Source: Betaproteobacteria bacterium (GTDB lineage Bacteria; Pseudomonadota; Gammaproteobacteria; Burkholderiales; Rhodocyclaceae). From it: a stretch of 7,177 nucleotides of DNA. Made by a program: the position numbers and the translations under genes. Below, piece after piece: positions 6,609 to 7,177 of the stretch. Below the pieces are notes generated by a model. The model was given only the letters and a program-made list of their open reading frames with translations, was not told where the DNA came from and did no database searches. Where the stretch lies: NCBI GenBank assembly GCA_016880375.1, contig JAEHDO010000068.1, forward strand, positions 1-7,177, in the 5' to 3' direction. Every line of letters begins with the position of its first letter. The stretch's first letter is position 1.

Positions 6609-6641
6609 ATTATAGGTCCTCAACATTAAGGCAATCTTAAT
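6609..6641 (-). promoter_or_regulatory. Candidate promoter and palindromic operator of the efflux operon
   Basis: On the minus strand a perfect -10 hexamer TATAAT (6614-6609) is preceded, 10 nt upstream, by ATTAAGATTGCCTTAAT (6641-6625). This is a 6+5+6 perfect palindrome that also contains two TTAA cores 11 bp apart. No good -35 hexamer lies 16-18 bp upstream; AGATTG is the 17-bp candidate. That fits a regulated promoter where the palindrome covers the -35 position. The 11-bp TTAA spacing resembles half-sites of OmpR/PmrA-type response regulators, and metal-efflux operons are often controlled by that family. A dimeric repressor is equally possible. Transcription would start near 6602 and run leftward. 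Confidence 0.45.
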
Positions 6642-6662
6642 TGACCCGGACATGAGTAAATG

Positions 6663-6693
6663 AAAAGGCCGCCGGGTCATTGACCGGGCGGCC
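6663..6693 (-). terminator. Rho-independent terminator after the sulfide:quinone oxidoreductase gene
   Basis: On the minus strand, 24 nt after the TGA at 6717-6719, GGCCGCC (6693-6687) pairs with GGCGGCC (6673-6667). After one mismatch, GGTCA pairs with TGACC, giving a short loop. The right arm is followed by TTTT (6666-6663) and then CATTT. The strong GC stem and T-run indicate a terminator. It isolates the efflux promoter from read-through from the right. Confidence 0.8.
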
Positions 6694-6716
6694 CTGGAGG
6701 GAATAGAGGAGGAGCT

Positions 6717-7177
<461 letters not shown>

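Larger units (their letters stand above)
6395..6610. mobile_element. Putative 200-bp MITE-like element with flanking 8-bp direct repeats
   Basis: ATTTTAAT occurs at 6395-6402 and again at 6603-6610. Between them lie exactly 200 bp (6403-6602). The ends are inverted repeats beginning CCTGATTACC (6403-6425 against 6580-6602, 20 of 23 positions matching; 23 of 26 if the repeat is run from 6400 and 6605). This is the architecture of a short non-autonomous transposable element with a target duplication. There is no coding capacity inside; the only open frame is a translation of the internal hairpin repeats. The AT-rich duplication could be partly chance, and I do not recognise the family of the terminal repeats. 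Confidence 0.55.

Overview
The window is GC-rich, gene-dense DNA. The codon use, a sulfide:quinone oxidoreductase at one edge, a SoxW/DsbD-like thioredoxin protein at the other and an HME-type RND metal pump between them suggest a betaproteobacterium with sulfur-oxidising or respiratory lifestyle, for example a Rhodocyclales- or Thiobacillus-like organism. The taxonomic guess is inference only.

Layout. (1) 1-618, plus strand: the 3' part of a periplasmic-type thioredoxin-fold protein built from at least two tandem thioredoxin-like repeats. Only the last repeat is complete, and it carries a CAGC active site. (2) 640-6372, minus strand: a compact operon that reads membrane-fusion protein, then RND pump, then a DUF3240 PII/CutA-like small protein, then a TolC/CzcC-type outer-membrane channel. 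The first two genes are 2 nt apart. Each later junction is a 4-nt ATGA start/stop overlap, so translation is probably coupled. The products together form a tripartite heavy-metal efflux system spanning both membranes, plus a small soluble protein of possible signalling function. (3) 6373-6716: the only substantial intergenic region. It holds a candidate promoter for the efflux operon (TATAAT at 6609-6614 on the minus strand, with a 17-bp palindrome over the -35 position). It also holds an apparently inserted 200-bp non-coding element with 23-bp imperfect terminal inverted repeats, 8-bp flanking direct repeats and two internal REP-like hairpins, and a Rho-independent terminator for the gene to the right. 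(4) 6717-7177, minus strand: the C-terminal 152 codons of a sulfide:quinone oxidoreductase.

The most unusual points are three. The 200-bp MITE-like element sits exactly between the predicted operon promoter and the first start codon. The RND pump combines a CusA-like proton-relay signature in TM4 with a porter domain that lacks two of the three CusA copper-binding methionines and otherwise looks like the divalent-cation (CzcA) group. A PII-like small gene is locked by overlaps between the pump and channel genes. The window shows no tRNA, rRNA or CRISPR array and no transposase gene.
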